A stretch of DNA of 64,000 bases from Vespula vulgaris (Eukaryota; Arthropoda; Insecta; Hymenoptera; Vespidae): assembly GCF_905475345.1 (NCBI RefSeq), contig NC_066595.1:62001-126000 (forward strand), given 5' to 3'. This document shows, piece after piece, positions 36,782-51,325 of the stretch. The notes beneath the pieces are model-generated. The model searched no databases. It had not been told where the DNA came from and was given only the letters and a program-made list of their open reading frames with translations. How positions within the stretch are numbered: the stretch's first letter is position 1; each line of letters begins with the position of its first letter. Made by a program: the position numbers and the translations under genes.

Positions 36782-38604
36782 TGCATATATATATACATGC
36801 ATAGGTAGCAGTAGATCAGAATAACGTGAAACGGAAAAGATCGAGTCGCGTCGATTCGATAAATCCGCGACGACTTGCTTCTCGCATCGATCGACTAGCG
36901 AGCGAGTAAACCAGCGAAAAGTTTCTTCCGTCGAGTATTTTGCGCACGGACAAAAGTTCGAGAACGAGAAAACGGCGTTTCGTCGAAACAAAAGGCGGAC
37001 ACCGGCTCGTCGTACGACCCGATTCGAGCAGTCGACTTTTAGGAACGTTTATCTTATCGAATTAATCGTCCCGTCTTGGTGATTTACGGCATTGTGACGA
37101 AGCGTCGTAACATCGAGATGAAATATAAATTGACGGTATTATTGTTCGAAAGATCGATTGGACGCGGTGGACGTCTTCGTCCGAATTTCGGGCATTGTCC
37201 ACGAAGAGAATATGCAAGAGACAGTTGCGAAACTTTCAGCCCAGAGTAACACGATTTGCTTTCCTTTCGAAGACGGTTCCGAACTGAGAGCGGTACGGTC
37301 GGCACAGGCATTCGAGCGATAAGTGTAATAGAATTCTCCATCTGGATTTTCCTTCTGCACGAAAATCGAACCGGTGTCCCAAATTAGAAGCGAACTCCCG
37401 ACTATCGCTCGGGACCGGTGCGAGCGTACCGGAGTTCGCTCTCGCACCACTGCGAAATCGGAACGACGACTGTTTTGCGATTAAACTTACCTATCTTGCT
37501 CTCAGCCCGTTCAAGTTCTAAGCGATTGCGCATAATCCCGTAAGAAGGAAAGTCTTTTCTAAAACGACGGCGAATCGTGACGGACGAGGCGGCGAATCTA
37601 TAGGAAGCTCTCTTTCCGATTACGGGTTACCTTCGATAACGTCTCGTCAACGTTCTTGTCGATTCGACGAGCAGTTTCGGAACAAAGTTTGAAAAACATT
37701 GTACGCACGAATGGTTGGGAAGTAAATAGTAAATTAGACGCGATCGTTTATCGATGATCGTATTTGTATAAAAATGAACATTCGAACAGATGGCGGACGA
37801 AAGCATACGATTTCGATCGACTTTTAGCAGGTATCGAGGAAACTATTCGGCCAAATGTTCGTACTCGTTGGAAATTCTATACCGAAGGAAAGTCGTGCCG
37901 GTGCAACGTTTCGCGTTTCTAATCACCGTTGACCATTCGCCATCGAATGATCGCAGGCTTTATTAGCTCGCCGAAATTGGATGACCATGACCGATGTATG
38001 CTTTGTTTACAGGGCGAGTCTCCAGAGTCGTACAGTAGGCGGATAGTAATTACAAGGAAGAGGGACACTATCTCGCTTATCACTCCCAGGTGCTTAACGG
38101 CTGGTCCGGTCCGATCTCCTGCGTTATGCATTAGCATGTATCTACATCGAGCCGTTTCTAACCATGCCTCTTGGTTAAATATCCTCATTTTCGGATCGGA
38201 CCGACGATCCTTCATTCCCGTTCGAAGGGGAAATTTTCTATTCGTCCATTTGTCGAAGTGAAACGATAACAAAAAAATGAGAGAAAGAAGAAAGTAAAGA
38301 AACGAAGAAGCAACTTTCGTTTCTCGCTTCTTGATTCTTTCGATTTCCTGCATAGGAGTTGACGAGCGTCGAGTTTGAATGCTTTTGAGGCACGCACACG
38401 CGCGCCTTAGCTAAGTACATGTATCTCTCTACTCGTACACGGGAAAGACGTTGTATCGTGAAAAAAGGACAAGTTGATAATCCAAAGTACGGAGGAGAAT
38501 ATAAAGCAGACAGCACGCTAGAAAGATCTCATATAAACTCCACCCTCCTACGGTGTACACATTTTTCTTCGTCCTACTCCCTTCGTTTGTTCGCTTCCTC
38601 TTCC

Positions 38605-38643
38605 TTCCTTCCTTCCTTCCTTCCTTCCTTCCTTCCTTCCTTC
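38605..38643. repeat. TTCC tetranucleotide array
   Basis: About ten consecutive TTCC units. Confidence 0.95.
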
Positions 38644-39101
38644 CACGTTTCAGACATTCGCTAAATCTTCAAGAGTGTACACAAACGGCAATTCGTCTTC
38701 AAGGCCTTCTAGAAAACTTGCATCAACGCTCGAAACTCGAGAGACGATGCAAATTGAATCCTAAGAACGTGGGAATGTACGAGCGAGCGAATGTACGAGG
38801 ATAAAAGAGGGATTGGCTCTTGTGAAAGATCGCGCGAGGACGACTAGATACGTCAAAACGTAAGTTCGTAGTTCGTACCGTATGAATAAAATCGCTCGCT
38901 CCGAGTTTCGATGATCGACGATGAAATTCGTTGGAAATGAAATTCCGACGCGACGCGTTGCGATTAATTAAATTAGAGAAGATACGGCCCCGTTTCGTGA
39001 CCGCGGGATAACCGAGGCTTGCGAATACGAAATCTTTCTCGGAGCATCTCCAAAGGCGAAAATAGGGCTAACGAAGCGCTTGATAGGCGCCGTAACCCTA
39101 A

Positions 39102-39122
39102 AGGGCTCTCTCGGAGAGCCCT
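39102..39122. other. Perfect 9-bp hairpin with 3-nt loop
   Basis: AGGGCTCTC, TCG, GAGAGCCCT: a perfect inverted repeat within a composition island (about 39090-39260). Confidence 0.8.
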
Positions 39123-42100
39123 CTTGGAGATAATTTGACAAAGGAAAGGTGCCATCGAAGCTCCTTGCCGGCTCGTGCATCTTGCAGCCCGTAATTAATC
39201 ATGACACCCGAACTTCTCGGCAGTCTGTAATAAAGACCGAGGCGATCCCCAGGACGATTAAAGTATAATTTCGAGAAAGGAGACAGCGGCTTCGTCGGAG
39301 CACCACGTCGAATCGAATATCGTCCACGAGATGAAACTTTCTAAAACTTGTTATCGAGATGCGTATCGATGCGAAATGCGATGATGCGTTTAACGAATCG
39401 ACCTTTACCGAGTCGAGTCAAGAGAGCTTTTTCTTACGGAAAGAGTTTGGTCGAGGCGAGGGAAGACGCAACGCGATGCGAGAAATTCACGTTCGGGTGG
39501 ATTCGGAATTTATGAAAAGCCGCGCGCGGTATCGTATCAAAGAGCCTTTATCGTATCTCGCGTCTTTGGACTCGACTATCTCATCTTCGGCAGCTCTAGG
39601 TAAGGTAGCAGCTTTGGATCTCGTACACCCTTCTATCGTAATTCGAATTCCGCCTCGTAATTTAGGAAAAGGATCGGATTTTGGCTTGCGCGACGATACC
39701 AGGATTTTCAGGCAATCTTCTTCAGTGGCTACGTCGAGAGTCGAGCGTACGCCGAATTCGAGTAAGCATTCGTCCTTGCTTCGGTCTCGCACTTCGTCGT
39801 TTCCTTAGTTTCATCGACGACGACGACGACGGCGGCGACGTTTTCTTAGGTTTCCGTAGGTTCGACGAATACGTTACGCAAAACTTATTTGAGGAATAAT
39901 GCGGGTATAACGATAAACAGTCGATTGGTACGAGCCATAAAGGAAAGAATTTGTTTCTTTGCGGTCGTAATGAAAACGTTTCAACATCGATCAGAGAAAA
40001 CTTTTACCTTTTTTTTTTTCTGTTACGCTCGTTTCCGAAACTAAACGTAGCATCGTCGTTGCCCGTTCGGACGTAACGTACACGAGCGACCCAATTAACG
40101 TTGGCGCATTCGCCTCGTAATGGCTCGTATTATTTATACCAAGTCGGAACCGCGAGCTTGACGAGATTTACGTTTCGCGTGACCGCACGTATAGACTATA
40201 ATTATGCGTTCCTTTCTAAATACTTAAATACATTTATACGTTGCCAGTTATTGCGTCCAACATAATCCGCGTTAAAGGAGAAATTTGCATGGTGGAAAAA
40301 CGAATTTTCTGACTCCTCTGTATATTCGCTCGATTGTTTTCATTAATTACCGGTCAATTATGCTTTACGATCCGATAATTTTTACCGTACATTTTTTTTG
40401 TCCGTTGAACGTAAGATAAAAATAAAAAAAAAACGATCGTCGAAACTCCGCAGAACGTATTAATTCGAAGTCGAAAACTTTTGGCCGTACGTATTCGAGC
40501 CCTTTATAAAATCACTTCGATTAACGAGGCTCGCAAGGACAGCCGAATAAATCGAGTTAATTTCTTTCTCGTTTCATCCTTTATCCCAGGAATAACTCTT
40601 GCTCTTTCCAAAAGAGACGAAACAATTCGGCAAACGGGTCGACGCGCACTCCTCGTTACGCGCCAGCCTCGTTTCGTCCTTTCGAAATTCTTCCCTTTGC
40701 TTCTCCTCTTTCGCGAGGTGCCTCGCGAGTTGTCTTTCTTTCTTTCCGTCGGCCTCGCTCGAAAAATCGACCCGCTCGATGGGTTCCTAATTTTCGTCGA
40801 AGAAAACGAAGCGCCCTTCGAAAAGGGACCTTCCTTGGCCACGATCGCTCACCCTCTTCTCCTTGCTTTCATAAAGTATCGACTAGTTTTCTTCTTCGAT
40901 AGCCGAGGACCGATTTTTCTCTCGCCAACGTTGCCGATAAAAGGTAGACGAAGCGAATCTGACGATAGAGCTCGTTGACTGCGTTTCTAACCGGGTCGAA
41001 CGACGTTGCGTGTACTCTTGCGACGAGAGGCGACTTTGTTTTATCTTTCGAATTTTTAAATACGTCCATTCGTTAGCCATTTTTACGTAAAATCCTCGGT
41101 ATACGATGTTAACGTGCTATTGTTATTCGAAGGATATGCCTTTGAAAATGATAATCGACCAAGATCCTTTCGAGCAAGTTCATCGAATAATTTCCAATCC
41201 AAGCGGATTTAGCCAGCCATCGCCTCGCGCGTTACTTCCCTCGTAAGAAGCTTAAGACTTCTTGCTTGCACACGTGCTCCTTCCTTCCGTCCTACATTTA
41301 GGTGCCTATACGGATTTGTACGCGCACGCACACATCTGGCTACGCGACACACCGACGGGTAAGGTACGGATTTAGACCGATAGACGCCATTCGCGGTAAT
41401 GGTAACTCTGATGTATCGACGGATTACGAGATCAGCCGAGCTCCAGCAGAGTGCTATTTCTCTCTCTCTCTCTCTCTCTCTCTGAGAGCAGAGAGAGAAA
41501 TAAGAAGAGCGTTGGCTTTTAACGAAAAGTACGAGCACGCTTTGTCCGAGTAGTACCTACCTTTGCGAAGCTCGAGTCGATAGGAAAACCTTCGAGCTAT
41601 GCACGAAACGAACTTCAATCATTCGCTTTTACTCGGAGAATATTTACTTGTATAGATACGGCGGAACGTACGTCATAAATACATGTGTATGTACTTACCT
41701 ACGCGTCGTTCGTTTACTTACTTATAAAGATACCTCGTTCTAGCAAGGAATTCTCGAGAAAGCCAAATTACCTGGCTTTTTATTCCAAAGAATATGGGCG
41801 AAAAGCGGAGAATAGAAGAGCCGATAAACACGTCGGTTCCAGCATGGTAGAAGGTACGCGATAATAGGATGCGAGAGGCATCGTATTGTGGCGAACACAA
41901 TGAAGTTCTCGTTTGAACGTTTCCCAGGCGAATGCCTCTGGCAGTTCGTCCTCGAATTAGAAGCGAACGCCTTCGAGCATAAGTATCGTACACGGTACAA
42001 TGAAATCTCTTTGAAATTAAAAGCATCTTCTTCGTCTTGGTACGTTCCCTTTTTTTCTCTTTTAGATAATTGACGTTCGTCCGACTATAACTTCCTTGCT

Positions 42101-44010
42101 CCCACCCTCTCTCTTTCTTTATCCTCCGTCCTTCCTGACTTTTCCCATCGTTAGGTCTCGTCGCCTTGTTTCCTCTTTTCGTTTTTTTGTTTTGTTTTGG
42201 TATTTTTTTTCGAGAAAGAGATCATCTTCGCGTTACAAAATCTCCGTCCTTTCCGTCCTCCCATCTCGCGTTCGTTCGTTTTCTACTTTAGAACGTTTTT
42301 TATTTAAGTCGATCCTCGACGTTCCTTCTTCTTCTCCTTTCTTCTTTTCCTCGTTGACCGTTCCGCTACGACGAGATTCCCCGAGAAACTAGCGGGACGT
42401 AGAGCGAGTCGCGACGGCACGTCGATTTTGCGATCGAGCCGAACGTCCGAACCGATTCTACGCGGAAACAGTTAAGCCGAGCAAGTAGAATTTACGCGAA
42501 GGGACGAAACCGGCGATATGAGCGCGAAAGAAATTCGATAAAAGGGATTACCGGGTTCGTTCGAGTTACAAAGGAATACGTTGGGAAACAATGGAGCCAT
42601 CCAGTCTGATCACACATTTGGACTTATATCTTCCAACCGTAAACCCAACCCTCGCGTCGAGTTTGCCTTTACGAGTGAATCTGCCGTCGCACGGTCGAAT
42701 CCCGCTCGTATCCCTCGACCTTACTCGCGAGTAAACACAAAGGGTATATATATATACACAAGATAAGACGACGTTGTATCATATCGCATTCGAGATATCC
42801 AACTATTTTCACTCGTTCGATTGTCTCTCGTTCGCTCTCTCTCTCTTCCTCTCTTGCGTAGTAGAAATAAATTAAGCGAGCTCCCGTCGAAGGACATCGC
42901 GCGATTTGCGAAATTGGCTTCTCGAAGGCGAGAAACGTTCCCCTTTGGAAGGGAAAGCGTGAAAAAGTCGACGTCCATCGATGGCGCATCGTCGACGAGA
43001 CAGGAATATCGTGCAATCGAGGCTTTCAATCGACGAGCCGCGTGTCGGGTTGTCGTCGAGTAGGCAATGCTCTTTGGGTTTCATCCTCTCTCGTTCTCTT
43101 TCGCCGTCCGTCGTCCGATCTTGCGTTCGTCACGATTAGCGAGGCAATTACGTTGTTTCGCCGAAAGAGGATCAATACCGAATGCCGAGGTTGGCTCGAC
43201 GTGCTCGTTACGAACCGTTTCGAATCGTTGACGCTCCATCACCATCGACTCTGTCGTCCCTGCAAATTCGTTTACAGCGTCGAGAGAGAAACCGTCCGGA
43301 CTCGCTGACGTCGCACAGTTTCTCTTTCTCCTTTGCGTCGCGATCTACGCTGTTACTACGCTTTGCTCCTTCCAAAGGAAGCGCACGCTTAAATAACGAA
43401 CGGCGCTGCAAATGGAAATTACGTATTGGTTGGTTTATCGTTCAAACGGAGTTCGTTTGATTTCGACGATTCGATGTAAGACGATATCGAATCGATTACG
43501 AATACGCTCGAATTTCTAAATCAACGCCGGTGAATACGCGTATATCGCGTGCAATTCGGTGGTACTTTTTCAAAAAATTACTACGTATTTCGGGATGTGA
43601 AACATTAATTCAACAAAAATTAATTAATCTCCGCTTATACATTCGCTGTTCCATTTATTATATAGATTAATATTCTTTCGAGCCTTCGTCGCGATCCGTT
43701 TAATGCCTCCGGGCACCGCACCACCTACGTACACGAGCGCGCGTATAAGCTTCGATCAAAGTGCCGACTTTCCAGATTTTTATATCGAAACGTAAAAGAA
43801 TATACGGTAGGATACGAAACGTGCTTCGCGAAAACCTCGGCGTTGGCTTAGGCGAAAGTGGACGAAAAAAGTAGCTCGAGAAAAGCAGCGCATCGAAGCA
43901 CCGAGTAAAGTGACAAAGAAGGCGTGACGAAAGAAAAGATTAAAAAAGAAAAATATTAAAAAGGAAGGAACCGTAATTTGGGTGAAAGCAGGATTATAGT
44001 TTTTTCTTTT

Positions 44011-44042
<32 letters not shown>

Positions 44043-47000
44043 GTTTGGAGCAATATTTATGTTTGATCGAATGTTTAATTATCAGGAGGAAAAAGTATAA
44101 CGAATAGTAATAGGACGCGTAATTCGTATATATGTACGTAGCACCCGTTGAGCGTTTATATCGGTGACGCGCCATCGCTAATATCCGGTCTTTCCCATCG
44201 CTTTGACGGCGCGGAATCAATTTTCGCTGTACCTGATAATCGTTAAACGTTATTATGTCATTTTAATCTATATGGTACGTACCGAAATTCCTGTCTCGAA
44301 ATAATAGAGTCGATAAATACGAAATTAACGAACCGACGTTTGATGCGCGATAATGCAACGTAACGGTGGACGATTTTGTATCGGAGGATTTGTTTATAAA
44401 ATTATCGATTTTTCACTACGAACGCAAGACTCGGCGAGGTTATCCGATTTTACGGCAGCGAACAAAGGGATCGGAAATCGTTCGACTTGGTTTCTCTCTA
44501 TGGCAGTGCGGTAATCGCGGTAGCGGTGGTAGTAGTAAGTACGGATGGTTCGAGTTACGAGACACGGGATAACTGATTTGTAGCGTTGTATCGGTTCGAG
44601 CGCATAAATCTTACCCATCCCCGAAACCCTTACCTCCTCCCTGAACAGTCTCCTCCTTTCATCCATCGTTGGATCGAGATGAAATCTTCCCTGTTTCCTC
44701 CCTTGGCGTTATCTCGTATCCAAGCGGATATAACAATAACGCACGCCGTAGACACAAGGCCCGACCCTTCGTCCTTATACCTTTCTCTTTCTCCCTCCCA
44801 ACTTGTTTATGATTTATGTTCGCGCGTGTGACACGTCGCTCCTGTTTACGTACGTACAAATATATAACGTCGAGGTTATTGCCCAAGTCCCGTTCGTCGT
44901 CGTATCTCGGCCTATCGTTTCTATACGAAGCGTACGCGTACGTTCCAAGCGGTCTACGCGTGTATATTTTTTCCGACTTTATTCGTTTCTCTCCTTACGC
45001 ATAGATACGCTATATTTCCATAGATACAGATACAGCGGTGGGCGCACGAACGTACTTACGTATCGGCCGGTTCCGTACGAGTACGTACAGTCACGTACGA
45101 TCGATCTTCCCTTTTGCGAGCTCCCTCGCACTCTCATAGCCGATCCACATTTAATTTCTCTTACCCTTCTATCTCCCTGTCGTCGTTTTAACGTCGGGAT
45201 AGCGTGGGTAGTAGCGAGGTTTGGCATTAATTATCGTTCAATTATCACCTTATCGATAAGCAAATATCCAAGAGAATATTCATAGGGATGACCTTCCATC
45301 GCGACTTTTCGATTAATATTAAAGCAAGGGTCGACGGGCGATCTATAACGTAGTTAGAGATTTCGCCGAAGGTACGACGGTAGTCGAGGTCGCTTTTCAA
45401 AGTACTTGCGTCGAATTCGATTTACATCTTGGAGAGCGTACGTCTCCTGTAATCGCGTCCCGATGACTTTTATTCGGCATCAACGCTTGGATCGTTTAGA
45501 CGGATCTGGGGATTGACTCGAGGGATCCGCTCGATCGGACCGAATTAGTTCCGGCAGGCTTTGGACCGGGAAAGAGGGGTTAACGATCTCGCACGTCGAG
45601 ACTGAATTTCCGTAGGTAGGGAAATCCGTAGGTGGCCTCGCTCTTCGTGGTTTACTCTTTGCCTCCGATCGAATATATTCTTTACGCGTCGTTCGTCCCC
45701 CGCCAACGCTCGAGCGGAGGATACGTTCGATTGACTTCGATAACGTCGAAGAGAAGTTCGACCGGAAGGATTCGACGTCGTCGCAAGGACGAGCTACGAG
45801 TCGAAGAACGTCCAAATAATTAGATCACGGACGTACCCTCGAACGGTTCGATTCGATTCGATAAACCTTATCTCGCGATCCTCGATAGAGAAGAAAGCAC
45901 TCGTCGTGTCCCGAACGAGCTAGATTCTGACGAGTGTGTAACCAGTAATTAGATCGTCTAGGGCGCCCATACTCGACTCTGTCTACTCGAACGGATGTAG
46001 TAGACGCTATGGTAGCACCGTCCTACGATAGGTGGGTACACCGCGTAGGGTACTCCTCTCGGGTTTGCTTTTCAAACGCACTCGCGTTTCCTGTCCTCTC
46101 GTTCTCTCTCGTGTCGCATCTCGAATTCTTCTCGATTCTTCTCGATTATCTCGATACCTAACCCCTCTGGCAAGGAAACGACGTAACGACGACGCGACAA
46201 CGGACGAAGAAGGAGCGAGCTCGAAGAAAATCCTGGGCCCGACTCTTCCTATCGTCGTTACTCCAATGACGACGCGAGTAAAACGTTGTAAAACGGCTGA
46301 CCTTGTTGTCGGCGATGCAATCGAATTAGCCGCCGTAAGCGAATAACGTTCCGGCGTAATAGCATCTTGCCGACGGCAGGGGGAACACGCACCGGTGACA
46401 TCAATCGCGATAGATTAGTTCGAAAAGGAGGATAACGGATAGCGGTCGAGAGCCGGGTTTCTTAACGAGCTCGATCGAGTAGGAGAAACTCGCTTGGCAG
46501 ACGAAGCGAAATATAATACGTACCGCGCAACGTGTGTGTGAGAAAGGGAGATACGCACGTTCGAGGCGAAGCTTCTAGGCCGACGCGAAGGGAACTATTA
46601 TCAAAATTACTCCGTCGAAAGCTTTCCCTCAAAGTTCAGACGCCTCCCTTTATAGCGCACTCCGTCAAATTGCTCGTCGCGCGAACCAAATCGAGGGCGG
46701 TCCCGCACAGCCTCCGGCAGCTGTCGTAACCAGCGTACCTCACTGACTGTGTACCTACATACATATCTACCATCTCTACGTACAGGCTACCGGCATTAAA
46801 TTCGTCCCGTTTCGGTCGCGCGCCGGTTAACGTCCTCCTTCTCGTCCTCCTTCTCCTCCTCTCTGGGAGAAAACGAGAACGTAGTCGCCATTCATATTCC
46901 ATTTTCGAGCTGCTCTTAGGCGAGAACTAACGACTTCTACGTGAACCTGTTATTTACGCACGAATTTCGCACACACGCAAATCTATACGTGGAGCGAACC

Positions 47001-50000
47001 GCCTTCTCTCGAGTCCTTTGTCGGCGTTGGATAAGAGTAACGCTACCGAGTAACATCGCGAAAATGGAGAAAAGCGAAAAGATTTACGATTGCGACGATG
47101 AAAATCATTTTAATGAAATTGGCGAATAAGAGCTTCGGTGGTATTTTACGTCGATAGAAAAGCGAGCAAGGAAACGCGATGCGCTTTTCGAAATTGTCTC
47201 GCGAGCCATTGAGAATCGGAAGCGCTGTCCTTTCTCCAAGAAAATCTTCTTTAAAAGTAGGAAAATTTAAATTTCAATGAGGGTTTGACGAGGAGCACGG
47301 AGAAAGAGAGAGTCTCGGGTTAAGAAGTCCCAGGACCGGCGCGGTGGCTCCGAAGGAAGCTAAAGAAACGACAGAGTTTCATGGATGATGCGTCGTCGTA
47401 AAGCACGGTAGTCCCTCGAGATGCCGTTCGGTCTAACCATTGTCCGACTCCTAATGCGAGCGCATTTATTCACGAGACCGAGAGGACGATCGGAGTCGCG
47501 CCGATATTTCGAGGAACGTAAAGGCTCTCTTACGAGCGTCGTCATACCTTTCCATCTCGAATCGAGAAAAAGATTTCGTTCGGACCTTTCCGTATACGTA
47601 TAAAATGACTCGTCATCGATCAACGTCGATCGACGTTATCGCGCGATCGTGGCGCGCGAGAGTAACGAGTTTCTTTCGAGAGGATGGTGGAAGAGGTCGG
47701 CGTATAAAAATCGACACAGAGGAGTGTTCGGAAATGCGGGAGGAAGCGCCACTTGAAATTTTATCGGAGACGAACCGAGCGTCGCGCGTCCCGTTCCTCG
47801 TTTTTTCGCGAGCCCTCCGCGCGTCTCCTTTCTATCGATTCTCCGTAAGGTAGGGAGAAAAAAAGGAACGACCTTTCGGTGTCCCACGAGCTACGTACGC
47901 GCGCCTCTCTAGAGGAGAGACGAAAATGTTCGAATCGTAGATCCGTTACTTCGAAGGGCGATACGACCATGAGGATACGGCCGTTCTCAGAGCGTATCGC
48001 CCCGATGCGGTCGATGGAAAACAGGAGGACCCGCGGAGTAGGCCCGAGGTGGAACGCTTATCCTTCGCTTCGGTAATTAATTTAAGTTAGCTTCGGTAAA
48101 TAGTTTCAATTAGCGACGAAATATATAGCGCGACGTACGTACGCGAGAAGTAGCCGAAAGAGGGAGAAAATTTGTTCGGAACGAGCGACGATCCCGATCG
48201 CTCGCCCTTATCCTTGATCCTAAAAGAAGAGGGTGATATTTCGAGGACACGCGGTTTCTTCGTTCGCGCTTTAGCTCATACACCGGTAGGTACATGGAGC
48301 CGCGGGAACGCGGGCCGGCTGGAGGAAAGTCGTCGGCGCGTCGATTTCGAGGATCGATGTCGAAAGCGGCACGGCACACGTGCATGGGTTTCGGTTTAAC
48401 CGAGAGAGCCCGGCCGCTGGCCGCTTGCCGATCGCGCTTCGACGCTTCCTCGTGGTGCGGTGGTTCGCCTCGTTAAGTGGCAGCGGTCAGCCTTGATCGA
48501 TTTCGCGGTGATACGAGATTAATAGGGACTGCGTCGTACGCGAAAAAAGGGGGAAAAAACAAAAACAAAAAAAAAGGGAAAACTTTCCTCGTTATCCCCC
48601 AGCGAATCTCCGATTCGTTCGAACGTAAAGCTGGCTCGACGTTCGACTCGTTTTACGAGAAGTAAGGCTTCCAACGGCGTGACGCTTTGTCGAAAATTGC
48701 TCGATCGTCCTCGTCTTCTCTTTTCCACGACTCCACGAGACGCGCGACCCCGAGATCCTCGGGAAGATTTATACGTACGCCGTACGCCGATTTATTACCG
48801 AGAGTGCCTATCAGCGGGAAAGAATACCCGCGTCGAAAAAGTATACGTCGCAATTTCGTCGTGCATCGGCAATAAAATAACGCGGACGCGAACGGTGGAC
48901 GGTTATGGATCGCGGGGACCTAAAAGCGTAACGAGAACTGGCTCGTTCGGACGCAGGCACGCACACGCGCGCGCGTCCATCTTCGGACGGGATGGCCCCG
49001 CGAAACGATTCGATGCGCGACAGTTTTATTACACGCGCGCAAAGTTTACGCGACGCGGTAGTAGCGGTGGTAGTAGCAGCACAGCGGTAGCGATAGTCGT
49101 AGTAGTCGCGGTCGTAGTAGCGACGATAGTGGTAGTGGTAGCGATTGCAATGGAGCGAAAGGAACGAACGAACGAACGAGTCAGCGTACGAGCTAGCGAG
49201 CGGTCGATCGGGAGAGCATCGTTCCTCCCTGTCTCTCGTGGTATTCGAAATTGTTAACTACCGGGCAGGCGGCTCTATTGATTCGGTGGCCTCGAGGTGG
49301 CATAACGCGGTTCGGCCAATTCACCGATGTCGGTAAGTATGGAATGCCTCGTACGTACCTTTTCGCGCGACGTGCCACGATCACGAACGGACGGTCCTCG
49401 CAGGAAAACTTTCAACCAACTCGTTGCAATCGCGCTCGATCGCGGAACGACGAAGCGCGACGAAGTATCTTCGCGGATATTCTTTCGGAATATCTTCTTA
49501 TCCTCGGCATAATATACGCTCGAGAATAATCGATCGTTCGTCGACTCTTCGTACCCTCACGCACGATTACAAGAAATTATTTGTATCGTCGGACAAATAA
49601 TTCCAATTCGAGCGAAACTTCCAATTCGCCGATTCGTTTACTTTGCTTTCTAAAAACGTCGTTAAAAAAAAATGGAGAGGATCGTTTAATTTCTCGTGGC
49701 TTTTATAAAAGAGGAAAAGAAGAAAAAGCGACGAGTTCAAATATTTTACCGCATTTACACCGTTCGGCCAGACTTTTACGATCTAATCGTAGTTCAAACA
49801 AAGTTTACTTGCTCGATTTTTACGACTCGTTCTCCCTCTCCCTCTCTCTTTCTCTCGAGAAATACGTATGCGTGCAGAAAGCGGAAAAGGAAAATTTCGG
49901 AATAAAGGACAGAGGCGAGAGAATTTAGCAATTTCCACGAGAAATACCGTATAACCAACCGGTCGAGCGTCGAGAGCGTTCCAATTCCAGAATTGGCAAT

Positions 50001-50478
50001 GAAAACACACCGAACTTGTTCCGGAAAAAACAACAAGACTTTGGTGGATACTGCCGCAACGCGAGAAACGGATAAAGTGTGTGTGAGAGAGAGAGAGAAA
50101 AGAGGACCGCTTTTCTCGTATTCCGTGTTCGCGCGTGCATCATTTATTCTGTCTACCGTTCGAGGAATGCAGTTGTTTCCGAAAATTGCTTCGGACCATT
50201 TTGAGATTGGATTCGATTACGACGGAATAGCCCCTCGCGGACGATAGAATATGCGCATAGAGTACGAGGATACGTCGCTGCGATCGGACGACAAGTTTCC
50301 CACGAACGCATAGTATAGATGCGTACCTACGTAAAAGGAAGAAAAGTAACTAGGTCTTCGATGAATGACCTCGATCGATAGAGAACTGCTTTGTATTTCA
50401 ACGCTGCTTTCTTCGTTCGTCCATAGGAAAAGAGAGATTTTTTAACGTTTCATCGGGACTAGCCCTTCCGAGAGCGTC

Positions 50479-50509
<31 letters not shown>

Positions 50510-51094
50510 GGAAGGGAGGACGAGAGGGCTTTGAATCGAAGAAATCCTTTTAAAGCTCGTCTGCGTCCAAGCAACGCGAATATTTTTTCCGGGATTTGCT
50601 AGCAAGAGGAGTTTCGTATGAAAACGCGGATGATTTCGATAGACGATACCGCGTTGCGGACGAAATTAGATCGAACAAGGTATTTTGAAGCGCGATCGAA
50701 GCCACAATTGACTCCTAATTGTTGTCCGATGATTCCTACGGTCGGATCGTCGAACGAACGAGCGACATAACGACTACGTTTATCTTCTATCGCCGGAACG
50801 CGATTGGAACGCGAGCGAGTTCGACGTAAACGTTTGAAACTTAATCCTATTTCTATAGAATCATACGTCTATCGTCATCCGCGAGGGAGTACGGCACTTG
50901 TAAATACGTAGGATTTTTCGTAGGATATTTTCTTAAGGATCATTAGAGCTCGAGAAGGTCCACTCGCGCGCTACTTCGTTGCTTGAAAAGAGGCCAGACG
51001 GACCTTCCAAACGAGTTCTCTTTACGGAGATCCGCTTAGACTTTCACGACTTTCGAGTACGCTGCACGCTAAACAAACCTTGGAGGAAACAAGA

Positions 51095-51325
51095 ATGTGG
51101 AAGCAAAGGGAGCGTAATCTTCTTCCTTACGTTCTAGTTGTCGCAAAAATGCTCGTGTATTTTTGTTGCCAGTGTATGAAGAATTGCTACGAGAAAATAC
51201 GAATAAGCCTTGCGATTCGACGACTCGAATTTATCTTATTTTTATATCGAGCGAACTTCCAAGGGTTCTCGAGTTACAGAGCAGTGTACATTAATTTGCA
51301 ATTAGCTTCTTCTTGGATCCTTTGA
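51095..51325 (+). CDS. Uncertain small open frame with a hydrophobic segment
   Basis: From ATG at 51095, 76 residues including one hydrophobic stretch (LLPYVLVVAKMLVYFCCQCM, residues about 9-28) that could be a membrane helix followed by a Cys cluster. It has no splice, promoter or polyadenylation support and no family match I know. Composition is less biased than nearby chance frames, which is the only reason to list it. Confidence 0.15.
   Translation: MWKQRERNLLPYVLVVAKMLVYFCCQCMKNCYEKIRISLAIRRLEFILFLYRANFQGFSSYRAVYINLQLASSWIL

Noticed and set aside
37919..38353. 144-codon minus-strand frame ending in a mixed-composition peptide.
   Set aside because: Its N-terminal half comes from A/G-rich low-complexity DNA and no acceptor or donor delimits the better half; kept only as a composition island.
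39359..39808. 149-codon forward open frame.
   Set aside because: Background-like composition, an overlapping reverse frame of 101 codons and no recognisable motif.
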